From assembly GCF_001641615.1 (NCBI RefSeq), contig NZ_LRRU01000014.1, positions 1 to 64,000 on the forward strand: DNA of 64,000 nt, read 5' to 3'. The DNA is from Pseudoalteromonas gelatinilytica (GTDB lineage: Bacteria > Pseudomonadota > Gammaproteobacteria > Enterobacterales > Alteromonadaceae). A program made the translations under genes and the position numbers. Of the stretch, positions 63,201 to 64,000 are shown piece after piece (the first letter of the stretch is position 1; every line of letters starts with the position of its first letter). The notes below the pieces were generated by a model. It made no database searches, was not told the DNA's origin, and was given only the letters and a program-made list of their open reading frames with translations.

Positions 63201-63403
63201 ATAAACGTAATCCGTTGCTCTGTTTCCAAAGGTGAATAACCTTGAGCCTGCGTGTTTATTTGTACCTGTACATTGGTTATATCTGGCACAGCGTCAATAG
63301 GTAGCTTCTGATAGTTCCATATTCCTAAAGCGATGATAAACAAGGCCATAAGCAACATAGTACCACGTCTACGGATAGATAATTCTAGTATCCAAGCGAT
63401 CAT
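60293..63403 (-). CDS. czcA: CzcA-like heavy-metal RND efflux pump
   Basis: The protein has 1036 residues from ATG 63403, which has GAGGTG upstream; the longer frame to 63445 has no support. It is an HME-type RND pump: ILELSIRRRGTML, DAVPDITNVQVQINTQAQG, and DIALHAMRIPGTGIDQAVEM, where CusA has Met-rich DLMYMP. The relay Asp lies in DFGLIVDGAVIIVEN. The pattern fits export of divalent cations (Co, Zn, Cd) more than Cu(I), although the exact ion cannot be told. Full length. Runs opposite to CusCBA. Confidence 0.93.
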   Translation of the reverse strand: MIAWILELSIRRRGTMLLMALFIIALGIWNYQKLPIDAVPDITNVQVQINTQAQGYSPLETEQRITFIVETGLAGLPKLDYTRSLSRYGLSQVTVVFEEGTDLYFARNLINERLSAIKEQLPFGIEPEMGPIATGLGEIYMYSITADESAKQNNGLPYDAMALREIHDWVVKPQLALVKGITEINAIGGYKKQYHINPDPLRMLHFGITSEALSNAIMRNNANQGAGFIERSGQQILVRSQAQLQSIQDIQNVIIKSDDGTLVKVKDVAEVAIGKELRTGAASLEGKESVIGTAMMLVGENSRSVALAVGDKLSEIQNSLPQGVSIVPLYDRTTLVDKAISTVQKNLIEGALLVIFVLFLLLGNIRAALITAAVIPLAMLATITGMVQSKVSANLMSLGALDFGLIVDGAVIIVENCIRRLAESQKRNSSVISLKERLDIVYSATNEVIRPSVFGVLIITIVYLPLFTLSGVEGKMFHPMAATVIIALLSAMVFTFTLVPAAVALFLKGKISEKESPVIVGAKSVYSPVLKWALKLRWLVVCGAALLVTFSILLGSKLGSEFVPQLNEGDIALHAMRIPGTGIDQAVEMQKVLEQQIMKYDEVVTVFSKTGTAEVATDAMPPNVTDTFLILKPREQWPDPNLTKEDFVERLEKDLSSIPGNNYEFTQPIQMRFNELISGVRADLGIKLYGDDLSQLVISAQEVLATLNTISGVADARLEQVDDVPIFTVNPKPEALALYGLDASDLQSWLKTVVSGEGAGLIFEGDRRFEIVVRYPELLRANLDQLGNLPIATESGEFVPVSEVAELNYTTVPSQISRENGKRRIVITANVRNRDLGSFVQEAQQKIQQNVELPAGYWLEYGGTFEQLESATQRLSIVVPATLFVILTLLVIAFSSIKDALIIFSGVPLALTGGVLALWLRDMPLSISAAVGFIALSGIAVLNGLVMLSFIKQRLLETGELINSIIEGATIRLRPVLMTALVASLGFIPMALNVGTGAEVQRPLATVVIGGIISSTLLTLVVLPVLYRIVYSKYKS

Positions 63404-63457
63404 ATTTTCACCTCGATAATACTGAAGCCAATATGTAGAGGACAAAAAGGTCGGAGA

Positions 63458-64000
63458 TTAGTGTTCATGTCCAGCCTCCGATTTTTTTAGATCAGCAACT
63501 AGCAGATAACTGTTCTTTACAACCACACTTTCGCCGACGTTCAAACCGTCGATGATAGCAATATTGATAGCGTCTGAAGCGCCAGTTTTTACGGCGCTAG
63601 GGTGGTATTCATTGCCTTCTTTAATAAAAACAACATCTTTGCCTTCAAACTCTTGAATGGCTCCTTTTGGCACAACAACTGGAGCAGAGTGTTGACTGGT
63701 CGTAACCGCACCTTTAATTACAGTGCCAAGCGGCCACTTGTTGGTTTTGTTATCCAATTTTACAAATGCCAATGAGTATGGCTTGTCGTTTAGTGATGGT
63801 GTTAAATAGCTAATTTGCGCACTTTGATTAAATTCAGTGCTATGAATTAGCACCTGCTGGTTAGCGTTAACCTTACTTAGCTGAGTAGGAAACACTGATA
63901 GTTGTGCCCAAACCACGTCAAAATTGGCTATTGTCAGCAAGTTTTCACCATTTGTAAGCTCGCCAATATTGGCTTGCCTAGCGACTATACGCCCAGACAT
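63458..64000 (-). CDS. czcB: CzcB-like RND adaptor, C-terminal part (gene continues past the window)
   Basis: The visible 180 residues are the barrel and membrane-proximal domains of an RND adaptor (SGRIVARQANIGELTNGENLLTIANFDVVW, then VPKGAIQEFEGKDVVFIKEG and GLNVGESVVVKN), ending AGHEH. The frame is open at the window edge, so the N-terminus is missing here. It precedes the pump gene by 54 bases in the same operon. A CzcC-like channel gene is expected beyond the edge. Confidence 0.9.
   Translation of the reverse strand: MSGRIVARQANIGELTNGENLLTIANFDVVWAQLSVFPTQLSKVNANQQVLIHSTEFNQSAQISYLTPSLNDKPYSLAFVKLDNKTNKWPLGTVIKGAVTTSQHSAPVVVPKGAIQEFEGKDVVFIKEGNEYHPSAVKTGASDAINIAIIDGLNVGESVVVKNSYLLVADLKKSEAGHEH

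Larger units (their letters stand above)
32510..64000. mobile_element. Genomic island in phoH, left end; right end beyond the window
   Basis: Host coding sequence stops abruptly at about 32509 within a conserved gene. Foreign DNA begins with caaccccgaattggggat, which contains the palindrome ccccgaattgggg at 32513-32525. The inserted DNA carries a replacement phoH, hypothetical genes and a dense metal-resistance cargo, with decayed recombinase remnants. No integrase, transposase or tRNA gene is seen at this end; the integration genes are presumably at the other end. The region reads as more AT-rich than the flanking host genes by eye, though I did not compute this. Confidence 0.8.

Overview
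The window looks like chromosomal DNA of an AT-rich marine gammaproteobacterium of the Alteromonadales, most likely Pseudoalteromonas or a close relative. This rests on recognition of family variants (DHH-type Mn-dependent pyrophosphatase, long Vibrio-type PurC, cupredoxin/GGDEF-EAL/DUF3034/haemoglobin operon, RapA), not on a database search.

Region 1 (1-3348) is a compact transposon-like element. It is bounded by imperfect terminal inverted repeats of about 110 bp. Each repeat carries an inward-facing terminator hairpin, and the two hairpins differ by compensatory base-pair changes. The main gene fuses a DnaQ-type DEDDh exonuclease to zinc ribbons and an IS1-like transposase core, and has one in-frame TAA at codon 45. 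The element appears to sit in the 3' terminator of the pyrophosphatase gene.

Region 2 (3349-32509) is host chromosome. It holds ppaC, mutM, a lipoprotein-type RND tripartite pump, a DUF3299 + ABC exporter cluster with a His/Asp-repeat loop, two capsule/teichoic-type glycosyltransferase genes, purC, the four-gene cupredoxin/c-di-GMP/DUF3034/truncated-haemoglobin operon, a 3-mercaptopyruvate sulfurtransferase, a TPR-sulfotransferase beside a TonB receptor, rapA and the 5' part of a PIN-PhoH gene.

Region 3 (about 32510 to beyond 64000) is a genomic island that broke the host phoH just before its Walker B codons. The island immediately supplies a complete second PIN-PhoH gene, translationally coupled to the broken one. 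Four hypothetical genes built from shared small modules follow, and then a large copper/heavy-metal resistance block. The block contains a CopL-like leader, DUF411, CusCBA (CusB carries two CusF domains), two PepSY membrane proteins (one fused to a ferredoxin-NqrF-like reductase), CopCD, CopAB and a second CopL-like leader. It continues with a MerR regulator, the CopA Cu(I) ATPase, a cupredoxin, small His/Met-rich proteins, a glutaredoxin-MauE protein and DUF305. A decayed serine recombinase and a duplicated cupredoxin 3' end mark a rearrangement scar before a minus-strand CzcBA-type RND system that leaves the window.

The resistance genes cover the whole copper path: cytoplasmic efflux (P-type ATPase), periplasmic oxidation (CopA oxidase), periplasm-to-outside export (CusCBA), carriers (CopC, CusF, cupredoxins) and probable redox support. 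Two small secreted Cys/His-rich proteins ending in Arg-Pro-Pro, each followed by a stem-loop, suggest copper control by the nascent peptide as well as by the MerR protein.
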